This document shows, in pieces, positions 12,786 through 20,849 of a stretch of 22,352 bases of DNA. A program made the translations under genes and the position numbers. The stretch spans positions 1 to 22,352 of the forward strand of contig PUNZ01000162.1 of NCBI GenBank assembly GCA_003551945.1, read 5' to 3'. Under the pieces are notes generated by a model. It searched no databases, was not told the DNA's origin, and was given only the letters and a program-made list of their open reading frames with translations. The number at the start of each line of letters is the position of its first letter. Position 1 is the stretch's first letter. The stretch is from Halovenus sp. (GTDB lineage: Archaea > Halobacteriota > Halobacteria > Halobacteriales > Haloarculaceae).

Positions 12786-15043
12786 GATTAACTGTCAAAC
12801 CGCTGAAACAGAAGGATGCGGGCCGCGGACTCGCAGCCATCGACCGACAAGCGATGGCAGAGATGGAGCTTGAAAACGGCGATTACATCGTTGTTGAGGG
12901 CGAGGGCGGAAAGACGGTCGCCCGTGTCTGGCCGGGTTATCCGGAGGACCAAGGACATGGTATCATCCGCATTGACGGCCAGCTTCGCAAAGAGACCGGG
13001 ACTGGTATCGATGATGCCGTCACCGTGGAAAAAGCCGACGTCAAGCCGGCAGCGAAGCTAACGGTCGCGCTTCCACAGAACCTCCGGGTTCGCGGGAACG
13101 TCGCCCCGATGATTCGCCAGAATCTGAGCGGACAGGCCGTTACCGAGGGACAAACCGTCCCAATCTCGTTCGGTCTTGGCCCGCTCTCGTCGATGTCCGG
13201 ACAGAAAATCCCGCTGAAAATCGCAAGTACCGACCCCTCGGGGACGGTTGTCGTCACCGATACAAGCGAGATTGAAATCAGTGAGCGCCCAGCCGAACAG
13301 CTCACTGACAGCACGACAGACCACGACGCACCCGACATTACCTATGAGGATATCGGTGGCCTCGACAACGAACTTGAGCAAGTTCGTGAGATGATTGAGC
13401 TGCCGATGCGCCACCCAGAGCTGTTCCAACAGCTCGGGATTGAGCCACCCAAAGGCGTCCTGTTGCACGGCCCACCCGGCACCGGGAAAACGTTGATGGC
13501 TCGGGCTGTCGCCAACGAAATTGACGCCTACTTCACCGACATCTCCGGCCCGGAGATTATGTCGAAATACTACGGTGAGAGCGAAGAACAACTCCGTGAA
13601 ATATTCGACGAAGCGACGGAGAACGCCCCTGCAGTGGTGTTTATCGACGAAATCGACTCGATTGCCCCAAAACGCGGGGAAACCTCGGGCGATGTCGAGC
13701 GGCGTGTCGTTGCCCAACTGCTCTCGTTGATGGACGGGCTCGAAGAGCGCGGACAGGTCATCGTCATCGGTGCGACCAACCGTGTCGATTCCATCGACCC
13801 GGCACTGCGCCGCGGTGGTCGCTTCGACCGAGAAATCGAGGTTGGCGTCCCGGACAAGGACGGACGAAAGGAGATTCTGCAGGTCCACACCCGCGGAATG
13901 CCTCTCGCTGACGGTATCGACCTCGACCAGTATGCCGAAAATACCCACGGATTCGTCGGGGCAGATATCGAGCAACTCGCCAAAGAGGGCGCGATGAATG
14001 CGCTTCGGCGCATCCGTCCCGAGCTCAACCTCGATGAGGACGAGATTGATGCGGAAACACTCGAACGGCTGCAGGTGACTGAAAACGACTTCAAAGAGGC
14101 GCTGAAAGGCATCGAACCATCTGCGCTCCGTGAAGTGTTCGTTGAAGTGCCCGAGATTACTTGGGAAGACGTTGGTGGACTCGAAGACACCAAAGAACGC
14201 CTGCGTGAGACCATCCAGTGGCCGCTTGAGTATCCTGAAGTGTTCAAACAGATGGATATGCAGGCCGCAAAAGGTGTCCTGATGTACGGACCACCCGGCA
14301 CCGGGAAAACGCTGCTGGCAAAGGCAATCGCCAACGAATCACAGAGCAACTTCATCTCCATCAAGGGGCCTGAGCTGCTCAACAAATTCGTCGGTGAGAG
14401 CGAGAAGGGTATCCGTGAGGTGTTCGAGAAGGCACGCTCGAACGCACCAACCGTGGTGTTCTTCGACGAAATCGATTCCATCGCGACCGAGCGCGGCCAG
14501 CGAACCGGTGACTCCGGCGTTGGTGAGCGGATGGTCTCACAGCTGCTGACCGAACTTGATGGGTTGGAAGAGCTAGAGGATGTCGTTGTCATCGCAACGA
14601 CGAACCGTCCTGACCTCATCGACAAGGCACTCCTTCGCCCGGGCCGACTGGACCGCCACGTCCATGTCCCCGTGCCCGATGAGGATGCCCGGCGGAAAAT
14701 CTTCGAGGTCCACACGCGGAACAAACCGCTTGCAGAGGGTGTCGACCTCGACTACTTGGCACGGAACACCGAGGGCTACGTGGGTGCCGACATCGAAGCG
14801 CTTTGCCGTGAAGCCTCGATGATGGCGACCCGCGAGTTCATCAACAGCGTCACGCCCGAAGACGTCGATGATAGCGTCGGAAACGTCCGCGTGACCGCTG
14901 AACACTTCGAGCAAGCACTCGAAGAGGTCTCCCCCAGCGTCGATGCAGACGTGAGACAGCGGTACGAGGAAATCGAAGACCAGTTCGACAGCGCCGACCC
15001 ATCGCCCGCTAACGATACGCAGGTCGGACGAACCTTCCAGTAA
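12782..15043 (+). CDS. cdc48: Cdc48/VCP-type AAA+ ATPase (VAT)
   Basis: Hexameric unfoldase of the Cdc48/p97 family; archaeal members unfold substrates for the 20S proteasome. The 753-residue protein has an N-domain (about 1-180: double-psi barrel beginning MRLTVKPLKQKDAGRGLAAI), a D1 AAA domain with Walker A GPPGTGKT at 230-237 and Walker B VVFIDEID at 285-292, and a D2 domain with Walker A at 503-510 and Walker B VVFFDEID at 558-565. Linkers EDIGGLDNELEQVREMIELP and WEDVGGLEDTKERL are typical, and arginine fingers are present in RPGRLDRH-type segments. The tail ends NDTQVGRTFQ, without an obvious HbYX proteasome-docking motif. Length and domain order are standard. Confidence 0.97.
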   Translation: MRLTVKPLKQKDAGRGLAAIDRQAMAEMELENGDYIVVEGEGGKTVARVWPGYPEDQGHGIIRIDGQLRKETGTGIDDAVTVEKADVKPAAKLTVALPQNLRVRGNVAPMIRQNLSGQAVTEGQTVPISFGLGPLSSMSGQKIPLKIASTDPSGTVVVTDTSEIEISERPAEQLTDSTTDHDAPDITYEDIGGLDNELEQVREMIELPMRHPELFQQLGIEPPKGVLLHGPPGTGKTLMARAVANEIDAYFTDISGPEIMSKYYGESEEQLREIFDEATENAPAVVFIDEIDSIAPKRGETSGDVERRVVAQLLSLMDGLEERGQVIVIGATNRVDSIDPALRRGGRFDREIEVGVPDKDGRKEILQVHTRGMPLADGIDLDQYAENTHGFVGADIEQLAKEGAMNALRRIRPELNLDEDEIDAETLERLQVTENDFKEALKGIEPSALREVFVEVPEITWEDVGGLEDTKERLRETIQWPLEYPEVFKQMDMQAAKGVLMYGPPGTGKTLLAKAIANESQSNFISIKGPELLNKFVGESEKGIREVFEKARSNAPTVVFFDEIDSIATERGQRTGDSGVGERMVSQLLTELDGLEELEDVVVIATTNRPDLIDKALLRPGRLDRHVHVPVPDEDARRKIFEVHTRNKPLAEGVDLDYLARNTEGYVGADIEALCREASMMATREFINSVTPEDVDDSVGNVRVTAEHFEQALEEVSPSVDADVRQRYEEIEDQFDSADPSPANDTQVGRTFQ

Positions 15044-15065
15044 CGCCTGTTTCAATCGCTCCATA

Positions 15066-15071
15066 TTTTTT
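15066..15071 (+). terminator. T-run behind cdc48
   Basis: TTTTTT lies 23 bases after the cdc48 stop, suitable for archaeal termination. The same AT stretch (CATATTTTTT) is also placed like a TATA box for the small frame starting at 15087. Confidence 0.45.
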
Positions 15072-15086
15072 GCAGTCTCGGTCTGC

Positions 15087-15182
15087 GTGGAGGTCACAAC
15101 AACCGTATCTGACCGCGTCAACAACCCCGACCTCAAGGGTCTGGGTATCCGCCTCGACCGCATGAAAGATGATGATATATAA
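15087..15182 (+). CDS. Possible 31-residue small protein (or gene remnant)
   Basis: From GTG at 15087 a frame of 31 codons ends with TAA at 15180-15182. The protein starts VEVTTTVSDRVNNPDLKG and continues LGIRLDRMKDDDI. The codons show the GC-rich third positions of the neighbouring genes (GTC, GAC, CGC, CTC), whereas the DNA after the stop is very AT-rich. An AT-rich TATA-like box (15062-15071) is about 22 bases upstream, so a leaderless GTG start is possible. It could equally be the surviving N-terminal piece of a longer gene. I do not recognise the sequence. Confidence 0.35.
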   Translation: MEVTTTVSDRVNNPDLKGLGIRLDRMKDDDI

Positions 15183-15192
15183 GATATCTTAT
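15179..15192. repeat. 14-base perfect palindrome ATAAGATATCTTAT
   Basis: A fully self-complementary sequence overlapping the stop of the small 31-codon frame. It could be an operator or simply part of the AT-rich spacer; no regulated gene is obvious within 150 bases. Confidence 0.35.
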
Positions 15193-15248
15193 TATTTGAG
15201 AATTGTTGACATGGTAGCGCTTACAATGCATTAGAGAGAGTGATAAGC

Positions 15249-15277
15249 TTTTTTAGATTGTTTGGTGTGCTAACACC
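15249..15277 (+). terminator. T-run and small hairpin, possible terminator
   Basis: TTTTTT at 15249-15254 follows GATAAGC; ten bases later GGTGT-GCTA-ACACC (15264-15277) forms a 5-base-pair stem with a 4-base loop. This would end transcripts from cdc48 or the small frame before the next gene. Confidence 0.4.
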
Positions 15278-15304
15278 CCTCATTTGGTGTCTGTTTTCTG
15301 AACA

Positions 15305-15312
15305 TTAAAATA
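15305..15312 (+). promoter_or_regulatory. TATA box of the 92-residue membrane protein gene
   Basis: TTAAAATA is centred about 34 bases before the ATG at 15343, predicting a leader of about 8 bases. Confidence 0.45.
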
Positions 15313-15342
15313 GATAGAGGACAAAGAATCGAATAACGACCC

Positions 15343-15621
15343 ATGAGAGGACAACAACCACTCGACCAGCATATCTACGCAACGCCCGAGGAGCCAACGG
15401 TCGTCGGGATGGTCGGTGCACTCGTCGTTACGGCGATGTTTATTGCAGTCGTCATTGCACCGATACAGACGTTCGCGCTCATCAGCCTCACGGCTGGTGC
15501 GCTACTCGCCACCGGCTATGGCCTCCGAACACTCGCAAGCCGACTCCGCGGACAGGAACGAACGCTGACCGTTCCCGGGTTCGGAACGGTGACCTACCAC
15601 GTAACGCCAAAAAAACACTGA
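15343..15621 (+). CDS. Small two-helix membrane protein of unknown function
   Basis: A 92-residue protein starting MRGQQPLDQHIYATPEEP. It has two predicted transmembrane segments (about 20-40 and 42-62) joined by a very short turn (APIQTF), then a basic stretch LRTLASRLRGQE and a short C-terminal tail ending TYHVTPKKH. The positive residues after the second helix favour both ends being cytoplasmic. No family is recognised. It is a single gene with its own TATA box and terminator, converging on the glutamyl-tRNA synthetase gene. Confidence 0.75.
   Translation: MRGQQPLDQHIYATPEEPTVVGMVGALVVTAMFIAVVIAPIQTFALISLTAGALLATGYGLRTLASRLRGQERTLTVPGFGTVTYHVTPKKH
15609..15615 (-). terminator. T7 run on the minus strand, possible gltX terminator
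   Basis: Seven A on the plus strand give TTTTTTT on the minus strand, about 65 bases after the gltX stop. It lies within the last codons of the converging small gene. Confidence 0.35.
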
Positions 15622-15639
15622 ATCCTGGCATATCAATAG

Positions 15640-15671
15640 AGCGGTGTTCTGGCCGCTACTACTGCTTTTTT
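15640..15671 (+). terminator. Hairpin plus T6 terminator of the 92-residue protein gene
   Basis: AGCGG (15640-15644) and CCGCT (15653-15657) can pair around an 8-base loop, followed by TTTTTT at 15666-15671, just past the stop at 15621. Confidence 0.55.
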
Positions 15672-15677
15672 CAACAG

Positions 15678-17414
15678 TTAGCTGTGGGCGAAGTAGGTGA
15701 CCGTCTCGTCATCCGCATGGCGGTCAACTCGGACGAATCCAATACGCTCGAACTGTAGAACGTCATCGGCCTCAGACGTACGAATGCCCGGTTCGGCATA
15801 GCCAGCGATGTCGCCGTCCATCGTTCGCATTCGAACTGGCTGATTATCCCCCGCTGGGACCCAGTGGACGATATCGACACCGTCGTTTCGAGTGACCGCT
15901 AGATCGTCGCTGGTAAAGCGGAGGGTATCACCAGCGTACTCGACACAGCCATAGCCTTTGAGCCAGACGCGTTCACCCTCGGCTGGCAGGTCAGCAGCCT
16001 CGACCATAACGCCCGTTCCGATCGGAATTTCTCGGGTGCCACGCGACTCGTGTTCTGGATGGACCGGTGGGGTCCCAGCATCCGGGCCGGGTTCAAGCGA
16101 ACACTCGACAGCACCGCCACCGTGTTCAGGGTCATCACGGACGAAGAAGGCTCGGTCGGCATCGTCGTCGATTCGCTCGCGATTCTGGGCGTACACCGCT
16201 GACATCGCCAATTCAACGTTTGAGGTCGAGGTACCGAGTTCGACCATCGCATCCACCAGTGCATCGCCGCGGATACCCCGGCGTTTCAGGCTGGCTACGG
16301 TCGGGGCGCGGGGGTCATCCCACCCGTCAAGGTCGCCAGCTTCGATTTTCTCCGCAATCGTCGAGGTGGACATCGAAACGTCGTACTCGTCAACCTGGAC
16401 GTGGCCCCAATGCATCACTTCAGGATATTCCCAGTCGAAATAATCGTAGACAAACTGCTGGCGCTTGGCCGAGTCTTGGAGGTCGATGCCGCGGATGATA
16501 TGGGTGACGCCAGTCAGGTGGTCGTCGATACCGCTCTGGAAATCGAGCAACGGCCAGCATCTGTAGTCCGCCGCTTCCTCGCGTGGATGGGGCGTGTCTA
16601 TCATCCGGAAGGCAACCCAGTCACGGAGAGCCGGGTTTTTGTGTTCGATGTCGGTTTTCACACGCAGCACCATCTCACCCGCGCTGTACTCGCCGTCGAC
16701 CATCTTGTCAAACTCCTCGTGGACCGTCTCGATGGATTTTGAGCGGCTTGGACTTGGTTCGCCCGCGTTTTTGAGTTCCGAAAACTCCTCGCCCGGCAGT
16801 GAACAGGTGTAGGCCCCACCGGCGTCGATGAGCTTGCGGGCATACTCGTAGTAGGTATCAAGGCGGTCGCTCGCACGGATGACCTCATCGGGTTCGAAAC
16901 CAAGGTAGGAGATTGCGTCGAGAATAGCATCGTAGGCGTCCATATCCGGGCGTTTCGTCTCCGGGTCAGTATCATCAAAGCGGCAGATAAACGAGCCGTC
17001 GTAGCGCTCTTTGTAGGTGCCGATAACGGCGGCCATCCGTGCGTGCCCGATATGCCACGGGCCGTTTGGGTTGGGCGCGACACGCATCCGTACCTCGTCG
17101 TACTCGTCGGTATTCGAGAGGTCGGACAGCGCGTGTTGTTCTTCCTCGTCATCCGAATCGAGTTCTTCGAGTTTGTCAGGGGCGAGTTCGCCAAGTCGTT
17201 CACGGCGCTCGTCGTGGTCCATCCCGTTGACCCGGCCGACAACTGGGGCAACGACTCCGGCGACTTCGTCGCCGTGTTCGCGGAACTCGGGGTTTTCACC
17301 CATCAGCGGCCCCATGATGGCCCCCACCTGTGCCTCGCTTTCGTGTTTGACGGCGTTATACAGGGCGTTTATCTCCGCAGTCTCTTCGATTCGAGATTTG
17401 AGTTCGGCATCCAT
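15678..17414 (-). CDS. gltX: Glutamyl-tRNA synthetase (archaeal type)
   Basis: Class I synthetase that charges tRNA-Glu; in archaea it is the discriminating archaeal-type enzyme related to GlnRS, while Gln-tRNA is made by amidation. The 578-residue protein has an archaeal N-terminal helical region (1-105), the ATP-binding motif PNPNGPWHIGHARM with HIGH at 121-124, FDDTDPETKRP, the KMSKS-loop counterpart SMSTS at 347-351 (as in archaeal and eukaryotic GluRS), and a C-terminal all-beta anticodon-binding domain. The ATG at 17414 (MDAELKSRIEE) is chosen; the frame stays open for another 104 codons upstream, but that extension has no protein-like character. Family length agrees with the shorter form. 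Confidence 0.95.
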   Translation of the reverse strand: MDAELKSRIEETAEINALYNAVKHESEAQVGAIMGPLMGENPEFREHGDEVAGVVAPVVGRVNGMDHDERRERLGELAPDKLEELDSDDEEEQHALSDLSNTDEYDEVRMRVAPNPNGPWHIGHARMAAVIGTYKERYDGSFICRFDDTDPETKRPDMDAYDAILDAISYLGFEPDEVIRASDRLDTYYEYARKLIDAGGAYTCSLPGEEFSELKNAGEPSPSRSKSIETVHEEFDKMVDGEYSAGEMVLRVKTDIEHKNPALRDWVAFRMIDTPHPREEAADYRCWPLLDFQSGIDDHLTGVTHIIRGIDLQDSAKRQQFVYDYFDWEYPEVMHWGHVQVDEYDVSMSTSTIAEKIEAGDLDGWDDPRAPTVASLKRRGIRGDALVDAMVELGTSTSNVELAMSAVYAQNRERIDDDADRAFFVRDDPEHGGGAVECSLEPGPDAGTPPVHPEHESRGTREIPIGTGVMVEAADLPAEGERVWLKGYGCVEYAGDTLRFTSDDLAVTRNDGVDIVHWVPAGDNQPVRMRTMDGDIAGYAEPGIRTSEADDVLQFERIGFVRVDRHADDETVTYFAHS

Positions 17415-17637
17415 TATCTGTCGGTTGGGACCCGCGGCGTGAAAACTCAGGTGGTTCGTGCTTCGGATAGACTCCGCTGTAGACGTCGCTTCTGCTATAC
17501 CTGGTGTTCGCTTACCTACTCGACAATGTAAGCCGTGTTCATACGTAACCGGTCGGTAGCGGTGTGAGTAATGCGAGCGACAGACCTCGTGTGTGGTAGA
17601 CTCGTGATACGGGTGGGTATCGAGATGAAGCAACCAG

Positions 17638-18660
17638 TTAGATGCGAACGAACTTTTTGCTCCGCCCATGGGGCCGTTCCTCAACCTCTGGGAGTGTCGT
17701 AAGCCACCCCACAACTGTACTCCCACGGCGCTCGATACTTGATGTAGAAAATTCGGTCTCCCGACTGAGAAATTCTTTGAGTTCGCTATTCGTCAGCTCG
17801 CCTCGCTTGTCCAGTTCTTCATAGACCCGCTGAACGACCTCAACTTGCCGGATAGCAGCAATGAGCTGTTCACGAGCGGCCTCGGTGTTCCCCTGTTCGT
17901 GAAGGCGAAGATATTCGATACCGGAGCGAGTCAATCCCCATCTTCGAACCTCTCTTCCGTTTACTTCCTTTGGGATGTCCTCGTGGACGAAGCCGAGCAA
18001 CCATCCGGCAGTTGGATAAAGATCAGCGTGGCGTGAGTTGAACGAGTCGCCAGTCTGTCTGTTTACCTCCTCGTGAATTTCTGCCTTCGAGCCGTCAGTG
18101 ATTTCGATTGCTTTCAGGAATCTCCGCAGCGACGCAAAGCTGTTGGCAATCGGGACTTCGCGCGTTGGGATGGTATCTTCACGCTCGGGTTTCTCGAAGG
18201 CTCGCCAGAACTCATCTTGGATTTCAAAGGAGTTTTGGCGTTCTTCGACGCCAATCTCGTGCTCAACCATGAGCTGGGAGAGTTGCTGACCGTCGACCAA
18301 GCAAATCTGGAGTTGTTCTGCAGCATCGATTGCAGGAGTCGTAAACGAACTCGACGTGATGAACGTACCAATCTGGTGGTTCTGCTGTGCTAATGCACCG
18401 TGAAACCGCTGGATATAGTTGTTGCTGACGGTGTTTCCCTCGTTATATCGCTTGACTTGGACGCCCAGTAATGCCCGAACAATTCCCTCGTCAATCACAC
18501 CCTCAATATCGATGCCATCATCCTGACGGAATGCCGTCACCTGCAGCGACCGTGTTTCAAGTCGCCGAACCAGAACCATCTTACAGAGGACTTCGAACTC
18601 CTCTGGTGTCGTCTGGTACATCCGGTCACGAAGATGGTCCTGCATGGCCGCTGCGCGCAT
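17638..18660 (-). CDS. Mrr-like restriction endonuclease with C-terminal winged-helix region
   Basis: Probable PD-(D/E)xK nuclease of the Mrr type (type IV-like, cutting modified DNA) of 340 residues. The N-terminal domain (about 15-130) begins TTPEEFEVLCKMVLVRRL and carries the catalytic set: Asp51 in DDGIDIEG and Gln68-x-Lys70 in GVQVKRY, followed by FITSSSFTTPAIDAAEQ and LVDGQQLSQLM, all classic Mrr features. The C-terminal half (about 170-340) is unlike Mrr and looks like two winged-helix DNA-binding units (RRFLKAIEITDG; ELTNSELKEFLSRETEFSTSS). No methylase or specificity gene is next to it. The ATG at 18660 has a TATA box 28 bases upstream; ATG at 18645 is the alternative. Confidence 0.85.
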   Translation of the reverse strand: MRAAAMQDHLRDRMYQTTPEEFEVLCKMVLVRRLETRSLQVTAFRQDDGIDIEGVIDEGIVRALLGVQVKRYNEGNTVSNNYIQRFHGALAQQNHQIGTFITSSSFTTPAIDAAEQLQICLVDGQQLSQLMVEHEIGVEERQNSFEIQDEFWRAFEKPEREDTIPTREVPIANSFASLRRFLKAIEITDGSKAEIHEEVNRQTGDSFNSRHADLYPTAGWLLGFVHEDIPKEVNGREVRRWGLTRSGIEYLRLHEQGNTEAAREQLIAAIRQVEVVQRVYEELDKRGELTNSELKEFLSRETEFSTSSIERRGSTVVGWLTTLPEVEERPHGRSKKFVRI

Positions 18661-18684
18661 GGTTCACTCATATGGTGAGGCGAT

Positions 18685-18692
18685 CATAAAAC
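18685..18692 (-). promoter_or_regulatory. TATA-like box of the Mrr-like gene
   Basis: On the minus strand GTTTTATG is centred about 28 bases before the ATG at 18660, predicting a leaderless mRNA. Confidence 0.4.
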
Positions 18693-18729
18693 CATCCACT
18701 GGCCTGTCCCCATCGGCAAGCACTGACCC

Positions 18730-18972
18730 TTACTCGGATGGGACAACTGTTGCGGGAGTGAGTTTCCCTGTTCGATACGCGTTCAGTGCTTCATCGTAGG
18801 GAATCAGTCGGTTAGAGACAAGCGCGTCACGGAACAGGTGAGAAAGGGCAATGCCATCTTCTTGAAACTCGATGACGTTGTACGGTTCATCGTCGTAGAG
18901 AACGAGTGATTGTTCTCGATAATCACGAATACCGATTTCGTCGATAACTTCTGGAATTGTGGATTCGTTCAT
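18730..18972 (-). CDS. Small unknown protein, second of a tiny gene pair
   Basis: An 80-residue acidic protein starting MNESTIPEVIDEIGIRDY. It has an N-terminal helix, a beta-like stretch (SLVLYDDEPYNVIEF) and a helical part with LSHLFRDALVSNRLIPYDEA, ending TPATVVPSE. No membrane segment and no family that I recognise. The ATG at 18972 is preferred over an upstream in-frame start at 19029, which would add a basic, Trp- and Arg-rich extension overlapping the upstream gene. It starts 16 bases after the stop of the 57-residue gene, so the two are almost surely co-transcribed. Confidence 0.65.
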   Translation of the reverse strand: MNESTIPEVIDEIGIRDYREQSLVLYDDEPYNVIEFQEDGIALSHLFRDALVSNRLIPYDEALNAYRTGKLTPATVVPSE

Positions 18973-18988
18973 GGGGACAAATGAGTGT

Positions 18989-19162
18989 CTACGTTTCCGG
19001 TTCTTCCAACAGTGTTGCCACTCGTTCAATTTCTTTCGTCAGTCCATCAGTGTACGGGCCCTCTGCATCTGCACGCTGTAACTCTGCTTGATAATCAGTC
19101 AGGTAATCAAGTACGGATGCAACGGTAAGTCGTGGCAGTTCAACCATCTCCGGTTCAGGCAT
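18989..19162 (-). CDS. Small unknown protein, first of a tiny gene pair
   Basis: A 57-residue acidic protein starting MPEPEMVELPRLTVASV. Its middle (VLDYLTDYQAELQRADAEG) and end (LTKEIERVATLLEEPET) are predicted helices, so it may be a helical hairpin. The frame is open further upstream to 19264, but a TATA-like element (minus strand AGTTATC, 19187-19193) lies 28 bases before the ATG at 19162 and supports the short form. It is followed at 16 bases by the 80-residue gene. The arrangement resembles a toxin-antitoxin pair in size, but neither protein shows a known toxin or antitoxin motif. Confidence 0.6.
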   Translation of the reverse strand: MPEPEMVELPRLTVASVLDYLTDYQAELQRADAEGPYTDGLTKEIERVATLLEEPET

Positions 19163-19295
19163 ACAAGAGAAAATGGGCGCAGATCGGATAACTGATCCTT
19201 TCTTAAATTGACCGACAGCAAACGGTGTTGATTGCGCCGAAAAAACGTGACTCCCATTCCCCACCGTTCAAGACCATCCAGTCCAACACGCCTCT

Positions 19296-20783
19296 ATGCA
19301 ACTTCACTGGCATCGCCGCGACCTCCGCCTGTCGGACAACCGGGGACTGGCCGCGACAAGCGAACCAACGGTCGGCCTGTTCGTCTTCGACCAGTCGGTC
19401 CTCGACCACGGCGCGCCACCGCGTGTCGCGTTTATGCTCGATGCGCTCGACTCGCTCAGGGACGCCTACCGTGACCGCGGCGGCGAACTCCTGTGTGCCA
19501 GTGGCGACCCAGCAATGGTCGTTCCCGAACTCGCAACGAGCCTCGATGCCGATGCTGTCTCGTGGTGTCGGGATTACTCGGGGCTTGCTCGCGAACGCGA
19601 CGCGGCCGTCCAGCAAGCACTCATCGAGGCTGATATCGACCGTAACCCAGTCCACGATTCCGTTCATCACAAACCCGGTGCAATCACAACCAACGACGGC
19701 GACCCCTACAAGGTGTTTACCTACTTTTCGAAAAAGTGGCACAAGCGGGACAAACGAGACCCATTTGAGCCACCCGAAAGCGACGAGTTGGTTCCCCGAG
19801 AGAAAGTAACTGGGTTTCTTGCCCTCGACGGGTCTAAACCCTACGAGAGAAAAAATGGCGAAAATGATAATTCACACGAAGGAAATAATACAGAATACAA
19901 GCTGCACGACTCTCTCCCGACGCTCGATGACCTAGGCTTCGAAACGCCGGACGCAACCGTTCCTCCCGCCGGAACCGAACAAGCCAGAGCCCTTCTCGAA
20001 GATTTTTGTGAGTCTGATATCTACCGCTACGCCGACCGCCGCGATTACCCAGCAGACGACTGTACCTCACGACTCTCCGCGCACCTGAAATGGGGGACAA
20101 TAGGCATTCGGGAGGTCTACCGCGCGACTGTCGAGGCCCGAAACGCCGCCGAAACCGAATCCGAATCCGTTTTTGAGTTTCAGGACCAACTCGCCTGGCG
20201 AGAGTTCTACACGCAGGTGCTCTGGGACCGCCCCGACGTGGTGGTGAAAAATTACAAACAGTACGCCAATCCAATCAACTGGCGGGAAGACGAGGAGGCA
20301 TTACAGGCGTGGAAGGACGGCAAAACTGGCTATCCAATCGTCGATGCTGGCATGCGCCAACTGCGAGAAGAGGCGTATATACACAATCGCGTGCGGATGA
20401 TTGTCGCCTCCTTCCTGACCAAGGACCTCCTGCTCGATTGGCGACACGGCTACGAGTGGTTCTGCGAGCGACTGGTCGACCACGACACCGCAAACGACAA
20501 CGGCGGCTGGCAGTGGGCCGCCTCCACCGGAACCGACGCCCAGCCCTACTTCCGCATCTTTAATCCGATGTCACAGGGCGAGCGCTACGACCCCGACGCA
20601 ACCTACATCAAACGCTACATTCCCGAACTGGAGGGTGTCCCGGCCGAGACAATTCATTCGTGGCACGAACTCGACGACGGCACCCGCAAAATGCACGCTC
20701 CCGACTATCCCGCCCCAATCGTCGAGCATAGCGAGCGCCGGGAGGACGCAATTACCATGTTCGAGATGGCACGCGGTGACTAG
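19296..20783 (+). CDS. phr: Deoxyribodipyrimidine photolyase (class I cryptochrome/photolyase family)
   Basis: Light-driven repair enzyme for UV-made pyrimidine dimers. The 495-residue protein has the N-terminal antenna domain (MQLHWHRRDLRLSDNRGL, about 1-130, Rossmann-like), the linker motif PYKVFTYFSKKW (about 141-152), and the C-terminal FAD domain with TSRLSAHLKWGTIG, QLAWREFYTQVLW, GYPIVDAGMRQL, HNRVRMIVASFLTKDLLLDW and DNGGWQWAASTGTDAQPYFRIFNP, the FAD-binding and tryptophan electron-transfer stretches. These agree with class I CPD photolyases. Odd: residues about 181-208 form a Lys/Glu/Asn-rich, low-complexity insert encoded by unusually AT-rich DNA (19845-19905), in the linker between the domains. 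UV repair suits a salt-pan organism. Confidence 0.95.
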   Translation: MQLHWHRRDLRLSDNRGLAATSEPTVGLFVFDQSVLDHGAPPRVAFMLDALDSLRDAYRDRGGELLCASGDPAMVVPELATSLDADAVSWCRDYSGLARERDAAVQQALIEADIDRNPVHDSVHHKPGAITTNDGDPYKVFTYFSKKWHKRDKRDPFEPPESDELVPREKVTGFLALDGSKPYERKNGENDNSHEGNNTEYKLHDSLPTLDDLGFETPDATVPPAGTEQARALLEDFCESDIYRYADRRDYPADDCTSRLSAHLKWGTIGIREVYRATVEARNAAETESESVFEFQDQLAWREFYTQVLWDRPDVVVKNYKQYANPINWREDEEALQAWKDGKTGYPIVDAGMRQLREEAYIHNRVRMIVASFLTKDLLLDWRHGYEWFCERLVDHDTANDNGGWQWAASTGTDAQPYFRIFNPMSQGERYDPDATYIKRYIPELEGVPAETIHSWHELDDGTRKMHAPDYPAPIVEHSERREDAITMFEMARGD

Positions 20784-20821
20784 AGAGAAACCGCAAAAGA
20801 CGCTGGCCAATCCAAACAGTT

Positions 20822-20838
20822 ACAGCTCGCCGAGCTGT
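20822..20838. promoter_or_regulatory. Perfect 8-1-8 palindrome before the nuclease-like gene
   Basis: ACAGCTCG-C-CGAGCTGT is a perfect 17-base inverted repeat ending 11 bases before the ATG at 20850. No T-run follows, so it is not a simple terminator for phr. It may be an operator, or, with a one-base loop unlikely as a tight RNA hairpin, a protein-binding site in DNA. Confidence 0.45.
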
Positions 20839-20849
20839 GCAGCCGGACG

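Noticed and set aside
13058..13975. Minus-strand frame of 305 codons inside cdc48
   Set aside because: It lies wholly antisense to the conserved cdc48 N-domain and D1 domain; such long antisense frames are common in GC-biased codon usage.
17415..17726. 104-codon N-terminal extension of gltX
   Set aside because: The extension is not protein-like, and the family starts at MDAELKSRIEE; the ATG at 17414 gives the usual length.
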